Below, piece after piece: positions 12,327-24,333 of a stretch of 64,000 nt of DNA. Location: contig NC_052400.1 of the NCBI RefSeq assembly GCF_009389715.1, positions 22,103,674 through 22,167,673 of the forward strand, in the 5' to 3' direction. Numbering within the stretch: the first letter of the stretch is position 1; every line of letters begins with the position of its first letter. The DNA is from Phoenix dactylifera (lineage: Eukaryota > Streptophyta > Magnoliopsida > Arecales > Arecaceae). The notes beneath the pieces are model-generated. The model was not told the origin of the DNA and searched no databases. It saw only the letters and a list, made by a program, of their open reading frames with translations. A program made the position numbers and the translations under genes.

Positions 12327-13382
12327 ATGGGGTCGGAAGCGGCGGCGCCGAGCTTCTTCTGGGGCGATTCCCCGGGCGAGGAGGAGTACTACACGTGCCA
12401 GGGGGTGCGCAACACCCAGTCCTACTTCGACACCAAGCACGGCCGCCTCTTTACCCAGTCCTTCCACCCCATCGATCGCGCCACCGGGGAGCTCCTCCCC
12501 GTGAAGGCGCTCGTCTTCATGACCCACGGATACGGCTCCGACTCCGGCTGGCTCTTCCAGAAGATCGCCATTTCCTATGCCACCTGGGGCTACAAAGTCT
12601 ACTGCGCCGATCTCCTCGGCCACGGCCGCTCCGACGGCATCCGCTGCTACCTCGGCGACATGGAGTCCGTCGCCGCCGCCTCCCTCTCCTTCTTCCTCTC
12701 CGCCCGCCGCGAGCATCCGTCCCTGCCGGCCTTCCTCTTCGGCGAGTCCATGGGCGGCGCGGCCACCCTCCTCATGTACCTCCGCACCCCGGAGCCGGAT
12801 GTCTGGACGGGCCTCATCTTCTCCGCGCCGCTCTTCGTCATCCCCGACGACATGAAGCCCTCCCGCGTCCGCCTCTTCCTCTACGGCCTCCTCTTCGGCC
12901 TGGCGGACACGTGGCAGGCGATGCCGGACAACAAGATGGTGGGGAAGGCCATCAAGGACAGGGAGCGGCTCCGGATCATCGCCTCCAACCCGCGGCGCTA
13001 CACGGGGCGGCCCCGGGTGGGCACCATGCGCGAGCTCGCCCGGATCTGCGACTACTTCCAGGCCAACTTCGACAAGGTGACGGCCCCCTTCCTGACCGTC
13101 CACGGCACCGACGACGGCGTCACCTCGCCGGCGGGGTCCCAGATGCTCTACGACAAGGCCCCCAGCGAGGACAAGACGCTCATCCTCTACGAGGGGATGT
13201 ACCACTCCCTCATCCAGGGGGAGCCCGAGGAGAACAGCCAGCGCGTCCTCGCCGACATGCGGGCTTGGATCGACGACCGCATCCGCCGGTACGGGGGACC
13301 CAAGCCCAACGTCGACGGCAACTGCAACTGCAACGGCAACGGCAACGGCAACGGCGCGGCCTACTACAATAATTATAAGTAA
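12327..13382 (+). CDS. CSE: caffeoylshikimate esterase / monoacylglycerol lipase-like alpha/beta hydrolase
   Basis: Single-exon protein of 351 residues. CSE hydrolyses caffeoyl shikimate to caffeate and shikimate in the lignin pathway; close relatives act as monoacylglycerol or lysophospholipases. Visible features are the plant CSE start (FFWGDSPGEEEYYTCQGVRN, residues 10-29), the oxyanion motif HGYG (67-70), LLGHGRSDGIRCYLGDME (96-113), the nucleophile elbow GESMGG with Ser141, the block VIPDDMKPS, and RYTGRPRVGTMREL. The acid is probably Asp263 in HGTDDGVTSP and the base His293 in MYHSLIQGEP. Similarity runs along the whole length of Arabidopsis CSE (332 residues as I recall it). The extra tail after residue 312 is Asn/Gly/Cys low complexity. 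Coding DNA is very GC-rich, as in monocot intronless genes. The ATG at 12327 gives the conserved N-terminus, so it is preferred. Separating CSE from a sister MAGL paralog would need a tree. Confidence 0.9.
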   Translation: MGSEAAAPSFFWGDSPGEEEYYTCQGVRNTQSYFDTKHGRLFTQSFHPIDRATGELLPVKALVFMTHGYGSDSGWLFQKIAISYATWGYKVYCADLLGHGRSDGIRCYLGDMESVAAASLSFFLSARREHPSLPAFLFGESMGGAATLLMYLRTPEPDVWTGLIFSAPLFVIPDDMKPSRVRLFLYGLLFGLADTWQAMPDNKMVGKAIKDRERLRIIASNPRRYTGRPRVGTMRELARICDYFQANFDKVTAPFLTVHGTDDGVTSPAGSQMLYDKAPSEDKTLILYEGMYHSLIQGEPEENSQRVLADMRAWIDDRIRRYGGPKPNVDGNCNCNGNGNGNGAAYYNNYK

Positions 13383-15565
13383 CTATTTAATCAATTGATT
13401 TGGAAAAACTTGTACTTACTACGTATAATTACATGTTAATATATAGTATATAACATAATATTTGGGATGCCCATGATACGAAACTCGGTCAGGTCGTTCC
13501 GTGGTGGTGGAATTCCTATGTATTACATACATCATCACTATGATAATGAGATTATTACTTCTCAAGAAAACAAATATTTTAGATCTAAGCGGTTGATAGG
13601 TTGGTAAGTTGACACTAGAAATCGACGTTTTACTTGTGCGGGGGTTGACCGGCCTCCCACCAACCCCCGGCATCGGAATCTATTTTGCTTGTTAATAGCT
13701 GGCTGGCTTCGCATTTTTTTAATTAAATGAATCCTATGCCTGGCAAAATGTTGACGTGTTCCCACGCGATTTCTTTCCTCGCTCATCCTCTTCGGGCCGG
13801 ATTTCCGATGCATACAATTGGAGGCAGCTTGATTCCTTATCTGTGTATTTTGGACTAGTGTTCTTGGTTGGTGCATGGAGCCATGATATCCGGCATTATA
13901 TAATTCTTGATGGCCCGCCGCCGCTCTTGGGTCTTTAGCTAATTGTCCAAGACGATGACATGGCACCCACGTCGCATGACGTGCGACTCCAGCTGACCAA
14001 CTTCCCTAGCTGTCCCCTCGCTCGCTCCAACAGCAAACCTCTGGAGCCACCAACTCCTTAAGCTGTCCGCTAGCTCCGTCCAGCTTCAGTGACCAGAACA
14101 ACCGCTTCAGCGCAAAATTCCTCCACTAGAAGCCGTAAGGCCAAAATGTTCGGCAAAGAGAGCGGTTCCCCACCAACCCAGTGGATTGGGTCCACCGCTA
14201 TAGAAGGAGCCAAGAGATTCGCAATGCCATCATCATGCAAAATGCCAAACCCCAACCAGTTCTAAGAATCATCATATATTAAAACATAATAATGTTGGCT
14301 TGGTCTTTATGAGGCTTAGTTGGATAACTTTGGATGATAAATAATTATCCACTATCTCTAGTTACGCCTAAGTTAGTTTTTTTGGTGGAAGAAAACTGAT
14401 GAAGTTTTAGTTATGAAATATCTGAATTTTATGGAGGTATAGGTTAGAAGACTTCTTTTTTTTTTCAAGTTTTTTTGTGGATAGACTCTAATCAAATACT
14501 TTAATGATTATGACTGCATGTATGTATCACCAATACTATAGTCGCATAATATTATTTTAGCTGTCATAGCTTCTCACAAATATAACATTCTATGTATTTT
14601 CAAAAAATAAATAAATAGTTATGTAATATGTTAGAATCTTACGAGAGATCTAGTCATGCAATTACTACAGGTCATGTATTATATGGCCGTCATAAAGCAT
14701 TCTATCTCATGCACCATAGGATGCTCCCTACAATTACAACTATCATATTATTTAGTTTCTCAGATAATACGATGAAAAAAAATAAAAAATATGTAAATAA
14801 ATTTACTCAGGACCTCTGCTCTGATACCATGTTAAAATTACCACTTGTTTTAAAAGCTTAAACTTATAGAATGAGGTAGATTTATTTATATATTTTATGT
14901 TTTTTTATATACGACTGCATGATATGATAAAAAAGAAAAAAAAAGAAGAGAAGGGGTGGCCTACATCGGACTCACAACTAATGGATTGTTGGATTGAAGC
15001 CCTCTCTCTAAATAACCACTGCTCCTCTACATGATTCTGCCGAGAGATAAGCAAAGAAAAGAAAAAAAAAAGAAAACTGCATTCATTTTTTAATTAGAAT
15101 AAACACCAACTCTTTCTAAAAGAAAAAGATGCGAAATCGGTTCAGACTCTCCTCAACCTCTTTACTCTTTACCCTCTCCCCGGTCTTTCATCCTTCAACT
15201 GCTAGATCTGTAATGCGACCTTGTCCTCTCTGGATTCGTCCAGCTTTTTTGCCCCCTCCTAATAGAAGCATGCATCCCTCGTGCGCTCGACGCTGGAAGT
15301 GCCAAAGTCGTGCCGGCATGAAATCAAACCATGATGCCATGCGGACATAAAATCCCCGGGAAGATCAAACCTGACCCACATCCAGATGCCGTCAAGGGCG
15401 ATGTCCGCTTTGGCTAACGCAGGCCAAATCGAGCTAGGGGTGCAACTGGTCCTATATTTTACTGGGTGGTGCCAATTTGAAGTATCAGATGAGACGGTAG
15501 AGACCGCAAAGATGACAAGAGAAAAAACAAAAAACAAAAAACAAAACAATAGATTGATTTGGTTC

Positions 15566-15661
<96 letters not shown>

Positions 15662-15722
15662 GTATATATATATATATGTATATGTATATATATATATATG
15701 TATATGTATATCTATATATATG

Positions 15723-15756
<34 letters not shown>

Positions 15757-16448
15757 TATGGTGGCACTCTCTCCATCGGATCAGACATAATGCTAAAAGC
15801 TAGGAAATAGATTTTTTTTGCTTTATTGCTTTATTGCAGCAATAGACAAAATTTTAGCCGTGGTTGCTTTATTGCTAAAAGCCAAGAAACAGACATAATT
15901 TTAGTTGTGGTTGCTTTATTGCAGGGTGCTGTATCCAACTTGAGGTCCAGTGTAGTCAGTACATAGATAATGGTATTAGTGCGACGAACTAGTGGATCCT
16001 ATGCCCCTATCCTAGGATTCGATTCTAATAAAAGTAATAACTATCTGGGCTTCGAACTTTCTAGCGGAATGGCAGCGAAGCTTCCATGCTGATCGAGCTC
16101 TTCGATCCTCAATTTCTATGCACCTACCACAGTAAACCACTAATACCCTGAAATGGAGTAAATCGAAATGTTTCTGAGCAAAACTGCCAGTCTCGGATCA
16201 TACCGGCACCAAAACCAACTCGACAGGATACTTGGTTCATTGGTTGTTTGTAATTTAGAATCCGAACTCGAGTCTCGACCCGATTAGAAGCTGAATCCTA
16301 CCCATAGCCTATTCGGGGACCCAATTACCCCAACCCAATGACAAGAAGAACCTTTCAATTCCACGGATTATATCGGATTACTGTGCTCACACGAGCCTGC
16401 AGTGGTTGGATAGGATTGAAGAGCCGTATCCCGTTGCCGCCACTCAAA
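13383..16448. other. intergenic region, no gene recognised
   Basis: Holds the 3' UTR of CSE, an AT-rich part with poly-A runs (14280-15125), the long (TA)n tract listed separately and short imperfect direct repeats around 15840-15925 (TTTTAGCCGTGGTTGCTTTA versus TTTTAGTTGTGGTTGCTTTA). A moderately GC-rich piece at 13960-14270 has an open frame on the minus strand without a recognisable family. Confidence 0.5.
15568..15761. repeat. (TA)n microsatellite with TATG interruptions
   Basis: About 190 bases of almost pure TA, the second half interrupted by TATGTATATG variants. Frames reading Ile-Tyr repeats through it on both strands are artefacts. Its length makes it prone to length change and assembly error. 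Confidence 0.95.
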
Positions 16449-19400
16449 ATGGCCGCTGCCCTCTCCGGCCATCTCTGCCGGCCAATCGCCGCCCTCCATC
16501 CAAGCTTCCTGCGAACCGCCGCCGCCAAGCCCGCCCGTACCCTTCCGGACGCCCGATATAGACCTTCCAGGGAAGGAAAGCCGGCGCTCGGCGCCGGCCG
16601 CATTTCCAGGCGGTCCTTGAGAAGAAGCAGCAGCAGCAGCTCGGTGGAGCAGCGGCCGCCGGCGCCGGCGGGGCCGGGCGTCGTCGACACCGAGGGACTG
16701 GTAAAGTTCTTGTACGAGGACCTGCCCCATCTGTTCGACGAGAAGGGTATCGACCGGTCGATGTACGACGAGCGAGTCCGGTTCCGGGATCCCATCACCA
16801 AGCACGACACCATCGACGGTTATCTCTTCAACATTCACCTCCTCAAGCTCCTCTTCAGGCCCGATTTCCAGCTCCATCACGTGAGGCAGGTGTGGTGGTA
16901 TCCTCTCTTCGCTTATTTTTATTATTTGATTCTATGCACTGAACTTTGGCTAATTTCTTGTATATCTTGACACTATTTTTGTTAAAATATTTGCAGAAGA
17001 AGAGAAAAACAAGAAGAAAAAAAAGAGAGAGAAAGAATTTTTTTTATCTGTTCCATCGTATTAGTATATCTTGGGACATATTTACTCATATACGACTCTA
17101 TATAAGAAAAATAATATAACCTAATATAGAATCACACCAATAATAAAAAATATTACTTATTGATATAAATTGTCATGTGATCCCTAAAATTACTTGCTAA
17201 TAAAAAAAAATAACATCGGCCGATACATAGCCGCGCTAATAAAGAAAAATATTATGAGCGATTTAGCTTATTGTGTGATCTCTAAAATTATGCTATCAAT
17301 TTCTTTAGAGTGTTTTCAATTGTTTTAATTTTTATTTTATTTTATTTATTTGGTTTCCATCATCATCATCATCATCATCATCATTATCATCATCGCAGTG
17401 CTGAAAACTCATCAAAGATATCAAGAGAATCATGCCACCAGCGTGAATGTTCTAAGGATGGCTGATAACTTGTCTACCTGAAATTAGTTACATGTTTTTG
17501 CCCAAGTTTAGCATCTAAATGTTGTCAATCTATCTTCCTCTATTTCATACTTCCATGCTTTTGCCACTTCAGAGACTAGTGTTATCTCGGGATAACTCTA
17601 GAAATAAGCTATGACAATGGTGAAATTGGCTTTTCTTGACATGAGTTTTTGAAAATAGTGTAACATGAGTTGGAACTCAGACATATGTGACCCACATTTG
17701 TGTGCAGTATACTCAGTAGTAGCATGTACTACACTAGCTCACCCCATCTAGGACCCACTTACTATGTGACCAGAAGACAAGCGCCATTTCAGGTGGGTAA
17801 ACTATGAGTAACATTTTTGTGGATCCCTTTTACATTGTTGTTTTCTTAATCTGATGGAGAGGACCATAAAAAATAACCAATTTGTTCTTTATGCTACTTT
17901 GTTTCTTGTTTAGCTGCAGAAGGAATTTTGATTACAGTTTTTTTTTTCCTTCTTCATTTGCAATTACCAATATACCAATTTTGCTGTTTGTTAATTTCTT
18001 TAACTGAATGATTTGCTTTTAGACAGGACCTTATGAGATCACAACAAGATGGACTATGGTGATGAGATTTTTTCTTCTACCATGGGAACCAGAGTTGGTC
18101 TTCACTGGAATCTCAATCATGGCTGTCAACCCCCAGACTCAGAAGTTCTGCGGCCATGTGGTCAGCTTTATTTATAGCTTTAGTTGAATTCTGCCATTAT
18201 TCGGGATTAAAATGATATCTTCCAAAATTAAATAGATTTTTTTTCTTTATTTTTATTGCTTACTTTTTTATTTTCTACCTATAGGATGTTTGGGATTCCA
18301 TAGAGAAGAATGAATATTTTTCATTGGAAGGTCTATGGGATGTTTTAAAGCAGGTATTAACCAATTTATTATAAATTTTTCATCCAGATTCGTCGACCTT
18401 TTTCCACAGACATGAATATAATCCTTCGAGGATTCTTATGCATAGCTTGTAATTCTCCATAGCTGCGGATCTACAAGACTCCAGACTTGGAAACACCAAA
18501 GTACCAAATATTGAAAAGAACTGCTACTTATGAGGTGTGGATGTTTCCTTGGTGAATATGCTGTATATAGTTCATTATTACTTGCATCACTATTTTAAAT
18601 ATAAAAATAGCATTTTCCTTGTACCATATCTTTGAAACAAAACCATGCTACTTCAACCTTTTAATTTGTGAATTTGATTCATGTTATATTTCTGTTTGTA
18701 CCTTAATTTGTGGATGTAATTCAAGTTATATTTCTGTACATACCAATTTCATGCTTTTGGAAGTTATTTACAATACCATGATTATTGGAGACTATGCAGA
18801 CCTTTTTAAATCCTCTGTTCAGCATGTATAACCAACGCATCTACTATGGGCTCTCATTTTGCAGAAGTTCTTGATCTTCTCCTGTTTGTTAAGAAATTCT
18901 GATGAAATAGCATGAATCTGACTTGATGTTTTGTGGCTGCAGTTGAGAAAGTATGAGCCTTTTGTGGTGGCTGAGACAAAAGGAGACAAGCTCTCAGGTT
19001 CATCTGGCTTTAAAGATGTTGCTGGGTGAGTTACTCTCCTTGTTCGGTTTAATCAGATAATTATTTGGTGCTCTTTGTTCCTTCGACTTTAGTAATAAAA
19101 GTTTGATGAATTGATTTCTTGCAGGTATATATTTGGGAAGAATTCCTCGATGGAGAAGATCCCCATGACCACCCCTGTCTTTACTCAGGCTCGTGATGAC
19201 AAATTATCGGAAGTATCCATCCAGATTGTTTTACCAATGAACAAAGACTTTAGCAAGTAAGAGTTTTTTCAGAGTCACTAATATTTGTTGAACTTGAAGA
19301 TGCCATGATATTTTGCAAGTCATGGAGGAATTCCCGAAGCATATTTGGAACGAGAAGCCATTTTACATAGAAATTCCTGTTTACTGGATATAAAGAGATT

Positions 19401-20347
19401 CATAATGTGATCCGTTGAACATGAAGATGCTTCAAAAATGGAAAACTTGTCTGTGGAGTTCAAATTATTGGTCTTAAGAAACTAAAACTTGGTTTGAAGA
19501 ATTTGTGCTCCTTTATGAAATTGCTTATTTGATGATAATTTTGATTCTATCAGTTTACCAGTCCCTAGCGTGGAAGCAGTCAGCTTGAGAAAGGTGGATG
19601 GAGGCATAATGGCAGCAACAAAATTTAGTGGAAACCCCACCGAGGAACTCGTCCGAAAAAAGGAGAAAGAACTGCGGTCTGCGCTACTCAAAGATGGTCT
19701 TAAATCTCGACAAGGTTGCTTGCTTGCCCGTTATAATGATCCTCAGCAGACATGGAGCTTTATAATGGTATGGTTTCTCTTTTGATCATTAAGGTATCTA
19801 TTGTGCATTGAATAAGAAATAATTTGGACTCCCTAGTGGTCTTAGATACAGCATGGATTTTATAACAAAGATTATTTCAAATATCAAATTTTCACAATGC
19901 TGAATTTGTTTTTGCTACTCCAAGAAGGTTTCTTCCCTTTCTATCGGGTTTATAATGTAGCAAACCTACTTGTGTATTGGGAATGTTTTCTGTATATCTG
20001 GGTGTCTGAGATGCAGTGTGTTTATTCTAAGGATATTGCAAGATATTCCTGACATTCCTGTAACTGGAACTTTACACTCTTTGGTTTCCCATTTCTATAA
20101 GCAGCTAACTCTTCATGACGGTTTTCTTTGCAAAATTCTAATATTGTGTTATAATTCCATGCTTCAGCATAATCAGAATTTTTAGCATTGTTATCAGTTC
20201 CCTTTCTTTTGTAGTTTTTTTCACTCAGCCCGTCCTCCTACTGTTTGTTATTTTTGTTTCATTGATTGAAATTGCTGTCTTCTTTTCTTCATGGCTCCAA
20301 AGAGGAATGAGGTGCTGATATGGCTTAGCGAGTTCGCACTAGAATAG
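16449..20347 (+). CDS. HBP5: chloroplast-type DUF2358-SOUL heme-binding protein (8 exons)
   Basis: Exons: 16449-16889, 18023-18160, 18285-18353, 18463-18534, 18943-19025, 19125-19256, 19554-19767, 20303-20347. All introns are GT-AG, phases agree, and the product is 397 residues. Residues 1-75 are Ala/Arg/Ser-rich like a plastid transit peptide. DUF2358 follows at about 81-220 (LVKFLYEDLPHLFDEKGID; FRDPITKHDTIDGY; ISIMAVNPQTQKFCGHV). The SOUL domain covers about 222-395 (TPKYQILKRTATYELRKYEP; YIFGKNSSMEKIPMTTPVF; ending EVLIWLSEFALE). SOUL proteins bind heme or tetrapyrroles. The DUF2358+SOUL order matches Arabidopsis HBP5 as I recall it, so the symbol is by similarity. An in-frame ATG at 16338 exists, but the 16449 start gives a better transit peptide. 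Exon 1 is GC-rich while later exons are AT-rich, the 5'-3' GC gradient of monocot genes. Intron 1 (1.1 kb) contains only AT-rich sequence and a CAT-trinucleotide run at 17358-17395. Confidence 0.88.
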
Positions 20348-20764
20348 CGTGCAAATATGTGGCGGGCTCCTGGATGGAAGATATGTAAACTGCAAACTGA
20401 GGGTCATCCCTGTTATAACTGAGTAAGCTCCCTCAAAAACTATGAATTTTGGATGCATGTTCATGACAATATTCAATGGAAAACTCGAGTTCTTCTCAAG
20501 AGCTAAACAATTTTCTTTGTCAAGATTCTTGGCATCCTCATTGTCTATATCTGCAGTTTCTGTAAATGAATTTATCTGATTTAAAAAGTCAATATTAGAG
20601 CAAAGGCATAAGAGGTGTTTGTTCTCATGTGCTTCTTCGTGATAATAATCCAACATCCGATGAAGTCCTTTACTTGTTATTCTTGTATCGTAATATTTAA
20701 TAATCTGAATTCTGCTTGACTTGGACAAACCACAAACTGGGTGATATATTGAGGAATCACATAT
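20348..20764. other. 3' flank of the SOUL gene
   Basis: Probably the 3' UTR and downstream flank. A 150-codon frame on the minus strand (20339-20791) crosses it, but it overlaps the last SOUL exon antisense and starts inside a transposon end. It has no recognisable family, so I do not call it a gene. Confidence 0.4.
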
Positions 20765-20772
20765 GTCAGATC

Positions 20773-21603
20773 CAAGGGCGGCCCAATACATTTGGGGGCC
20801 TAAGGCAAATCCAATGAACGAGGCCTCTTTTTTTTAATAATAATTTTTTTTAATAAATATAAAATATTTAAAAAAATGATATAGAAATAGATAGCTATCA
20901 AGTATACTATTTCAATAAAGATATATAAATTTAATAAAAATAGGTAAAAAACTTTTTTAATTTAATATAATTTTTAAATAAAAGTAAATAAAAGTAATTG
21001 CTCGAAAAGAAGGACCATGAAACTGATTAATTAACTAAGATATTGACAATGGTGTTTACCATGTCAAGCAAAAGCCGAATAGGAAATGGTTATCTCATGC
21101 CACTTCATTGTCAAGGTAATAAAAAAATTGCACCTCTCTATAAGAGAAAGTAGGGGCATTATGGGAAATTCACTCCATCCAATAAATAAAAGTCCCATCC
21201 CACCGTCTCTCCTTCAAGTGAGTACCCAAGCAGCAACTGCAACATCACAGCACAGCAACCATTCAACTCCCTCTAGCTCCTTTTCTCTCTCTACCACCCA
21301 AGAGGGGAGAAGAAACCGAGAGGAGAAAATTAAAAGAATCTCCACCCTCCAAGAAGTCCATCTCCGATCCTCCTATCTTTCTTCCCGATGGCCCAGCTGG
21401 ATCAGGAGTAATGTGAGGGAAGGAAAACCAAGACCAAAACCAAAAAAGAGAAGGGATGAAAGATAAGAGTGGAAGACGAAGGGGGAAGACGAGAATGGAA
21501 GGAATGAGTATTTGTATAGCTGCAGCATCTTCCGGTGGGGGCCTTCCCTGGGCCGGGGGCCTTAGGCGACCGCCTCAGTCGCCTAAGGCTCGAGCCGGCA
21601 CTG
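20773..21603. mobile_element. non-autonomous hAT transposon with 8-bp target duplication
   Basis: An 831-bp element flanked by perfect 8-base direct repeats GTCAGATC (20765-20772 and 21604-21611), the target-site length of hAT elements. Its ends, CAAGGGCGGCCCAA and the complement of the right end CAGTGCCGGCTCGA, form an imperfect terminal inverted repeat of about 14 bases. Both subterminal regions carry GCCTAAGGC, and the right one forms an 11-base-pair hairpin (21560-21588). The interior is AT-rich on the left and CT/GA-rich in the middle (21160-21480), and it encodes no recognisable transposase. The 126-codon frame at 21086-21466 has no family signal. An autonomous hAT relative must have moved it. 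Confidence 0.8.
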
Positions 21604-21611
21604 GTCAGATC

Positions 21612-22380
21612 TGAGCAAATATAGAATTAATCTTCTCCCAGTCCTCTCTTTCTACGCTATTGCATGCATGTCAATCTGGACTCGTTCGATCAGAAGAGTC
21701 ATATTTTCATAAGTTGAGCCTCCTTCCATTGCCTCCCGAGCCTTCTCCCCGGATCCCTAGCCCTCTTCCTCCTCTCCTCCCCATCATCCACCAATGTGCG
21801 CACTGTATTCTGTAAGTCGTTCCTCTTTACCAACGCTTCACTGTTCTCAGCTCCCCTTCTGGTCAGTTCTTGACGCCAATTGCAACTCCAATCTTCAGCT
21901 CTTTGACCATCAATTTCTCATTCAGAAACTGCTTGGCAAAGTGGGGTATATGTTGTTATTATTGGCACGCCTGCATCCGCCCCCCTTCGGTGGGGAATTC
22001 CATCTGCAGTGTTTCATGAACCCTCTGATTGCCCTGCGTGAAAGGATCACCCCAGCTGCCCATCCTCTGTTGGTCTATCTAGTTTGCATTATTTGAGGGT
22101 CTGTCCAAATCTAGCCCATATCCGCAGAAAAAAAAAAAAAAAAATCCAGGGAGATTTTCTTTTTTTTCTTCTTACAAGATTTGGGCTAAGTGGATTTTGG
22201 TTGATATAGGATCATACTTAAATAAATAGTCCAATCCATAAATCATACAAGATTTTCAACTCAATTCTATAGAAATAGCTGAATAGGTCTTAAAATATCT
22301 TGAAATTTTAAGAGGATACAAGAAGAGTTGGCCATATCGTGCCACCTAAATGCCTAGCGCCAAAGAATGCTATATGTTGC
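21612..22380. repeat. diverged copy A of an unidentified duplicated segment, plus flank
   Basis: 21640-21960 resembles 24965-25270 in order and wording. Both have a TCTTTC-rich start, GAGCCTCCT, then CTTCACTGTTCTCAGCTCCCC, then GACGCCAATTGCAACTCCA and TTCAGC. Identity looks moderate with many small gaps. Neither copy has a recognised protein. The rest (22100-22380) has an A run and nothing else that I recognise. Confidence 0.45.
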
Positions 22381-22382
22381 CC

Positions 22383-22910
22383 CTAAATTTTGAATCGAGG
22401 CCAAGATGCTGCTTGGCCTGCTTTGAGGTCAGTGAGAACCGAACTAAGTAAGGTCGAATGAGACCGAGGTGAGGAAGAACCGGTCGTCTTCGAGACCAAC
22501 TTACAAAAAGTTCCGCTTGCCGGAAAGTTTTCGGTAGGAGATCTTCTGATACTTAAGTCAGAATAGTTGAGCAACAGTGTTGTAGAAGAGAAAAAAAATG
22601 TAGAGTGGAATCTCGAAATAAACTTATTTGAGGATCCTCGGGCTACCCTTTTATATAGGGTGGAATATAGATCCGTTATCTAATTTGGCGCGACATGCCT
22701 TAGCTGTATGGTAACGATCGGCATCACGTTTACAACATAGTAACCGTTTCGCATAAACAGCATGTGGCAGCAATTATGCTGATTATGAATTGTGGTGTCG
22801 CCATAACTACTGATCTTTATTAGCACGAGCAGAGTGACACTTCGGTTTTCGCTAAAATTGTTCATCTTGGATAATACCGAGGTTAAAGAAGTTGGTTTAA
22901 GATGAGGTTA
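22383..22910 (-). mobile_element. LTR-like retrotransposon fossil (probably Gypsy-type LTR fragment)
   Basis: Read on the minus strand, the segment shows a TATA-like CCTATATAAAAGGG (22646-22660) followed by a leader-like stretch containing CTGACTTAAGTATCAGAAGA. That layout resembles the promoter and R/U5 part of plant Gypsy LTRs. No coding domains, second LTR or exact ends were seen, so this is a degraded solo or truncated copy of uncertain but not recent age. Confidence 0.35.
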
Positions 22911-24333
22911 AAATGCCCAATATTTTTTTTATTGCCATCCAATCTGCTGCTGTATTAGCTTGTAAAAGGCTCTCTCTTGAAATGCTTGCTCATGCCAGCC
23001 TATTGATTACGTCGGCAACTGGGTCTCTGGGTGTCGAGCCACGTCTGCCGGCGGTGAGCCCATCTGTTTGTACTCTGTTTTCTTCGCTGGGAAGACAAGC
23101 ACATGCGCTTGCACATGCTCCCCCGAATGGTCCATGTGGAGCCAGTTGTTTAATTGCCTTCGCTAAGATGAGCCATTTGTAGTGCGGTCATGAATCTAAA
23201 CAGATTGAAAAAGAGGGTCTAATCCAGCTGCAGGTCTCCTGCTCGAGGACTAGCTAGTTGACATGTAAACTTTCTATTTTAATTTCGTTTATTGATATTG
23301 ATTAATTTCCAAATCACTGGTCTCTGCAAAGGGATCACTACTAGATGCACCAAATAGGATCTCAGTTTAAGCATCCTTTTGTTGTCTCGTTGACATAATA
23401 AGTTCAATAAACAATGGCTTCTAAAACTAGAGAACTGTAAGATAAGGCGTCCTGAATAGGAAAACCACATTGCTGTTTGAGTACCTGAATTCAAGATAGA
23501 TGTGTGGTTTTGTGGAAGCACGGGGTTTAGTAACCTTCACCATGATGGACTTGTGGAAGCACGTGAAAAACGCGATGCAAAATCCCCTCCGTGGGTTAAA
23601 TGTATTCCATGCTCCCATCTGAAAACCATAGGCCTGGACTCTGGGCCCCAAATTAGGTTTCTGCCGGCTCAAAAACTCTTAGAGCTTGGGTTGGGAAGGA
23701 GAGGGAAGGGAGAGAGATCGAGGGAGAGGGGAAATCGAGAGAGAAGAGAGAGCGGGGCGGGCCTATTTCGGGCTTGACTGGGCTTGTCGTACTCGAGATC
23801 GCACTGGGACATGGGAGGCCCAGGTTAGACTTGAACCTGGCCTGAAATAGTTTTAGGCTTTGATTTCAAACAAAACCGCTATCGCCTCTCTTTGGCGGGC
23901 CCAAAACCATCTCCGAGTCTTTTCAGGCCTGGTCCAAAGCCCGATGCAAAACCAACCCGGCTCAACGATTTCTCCGACAAAACCGAGCCCATTTCCAGCC
24001 CCAGTAAACCATGAACCTCTTTTACGAAGTATTGGTGCGTTGGAAGGTATTGTCCAAGGTACAGTCACTGGGATCCACAGCATTGGAATGAGTTGTTTTA
24101 CAGATTTGGAGCCGTCCTACGACAAGTTCTACGAGGAGGCAACAGACATGAAGGTTTCGAGATGACGAAAGTAAAATAAAAAAAGAAAAAGAAAGAATGG
24201 AAGGTTGACGATCGGAACAACGTCTCCATGCAATCACCGAATCACAATGTGGCCGGCATGGCCAACGAGAGTTAATGCTCGAGTTGGCTTCACTACATGA
24301 AGCGGACGTTTGTTCATTTGAGTTTCAGTAGCT
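22911..24333. other. intergenic region, no gene recognised
   Basis: Contains short frames on both strands and a purine-rich patch (23690-23760, GAGAGGGA-type). There is no domain, splice pattern or RNA gene that I can support. Confidence 0.5.

Noticed and set aside
12276-13205. 309-codon minus-strand frame and 368-codon plus-strand frame overlapping CSE
   Set aside because: Shadow frames of a very GC-rich gene. Only the 12327 frame carries the hydrolase motifs.
15386-15810. Ile-Tyr-rich frames on both strands
   Set aside because: Translation of the (TA)n microsatellite.
16355-16880. 152- and 170-codon minus-strand frames over SOUL exon 1
   Set aside because: Antisense shadows of a GC-rich exon; they lack any family signal.
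20339-20791. 150-codon minus-strand frame
   Set aside because: Begins inside a hAT end, overlaps the last SOUL exon antisense and has no recognisable domain.
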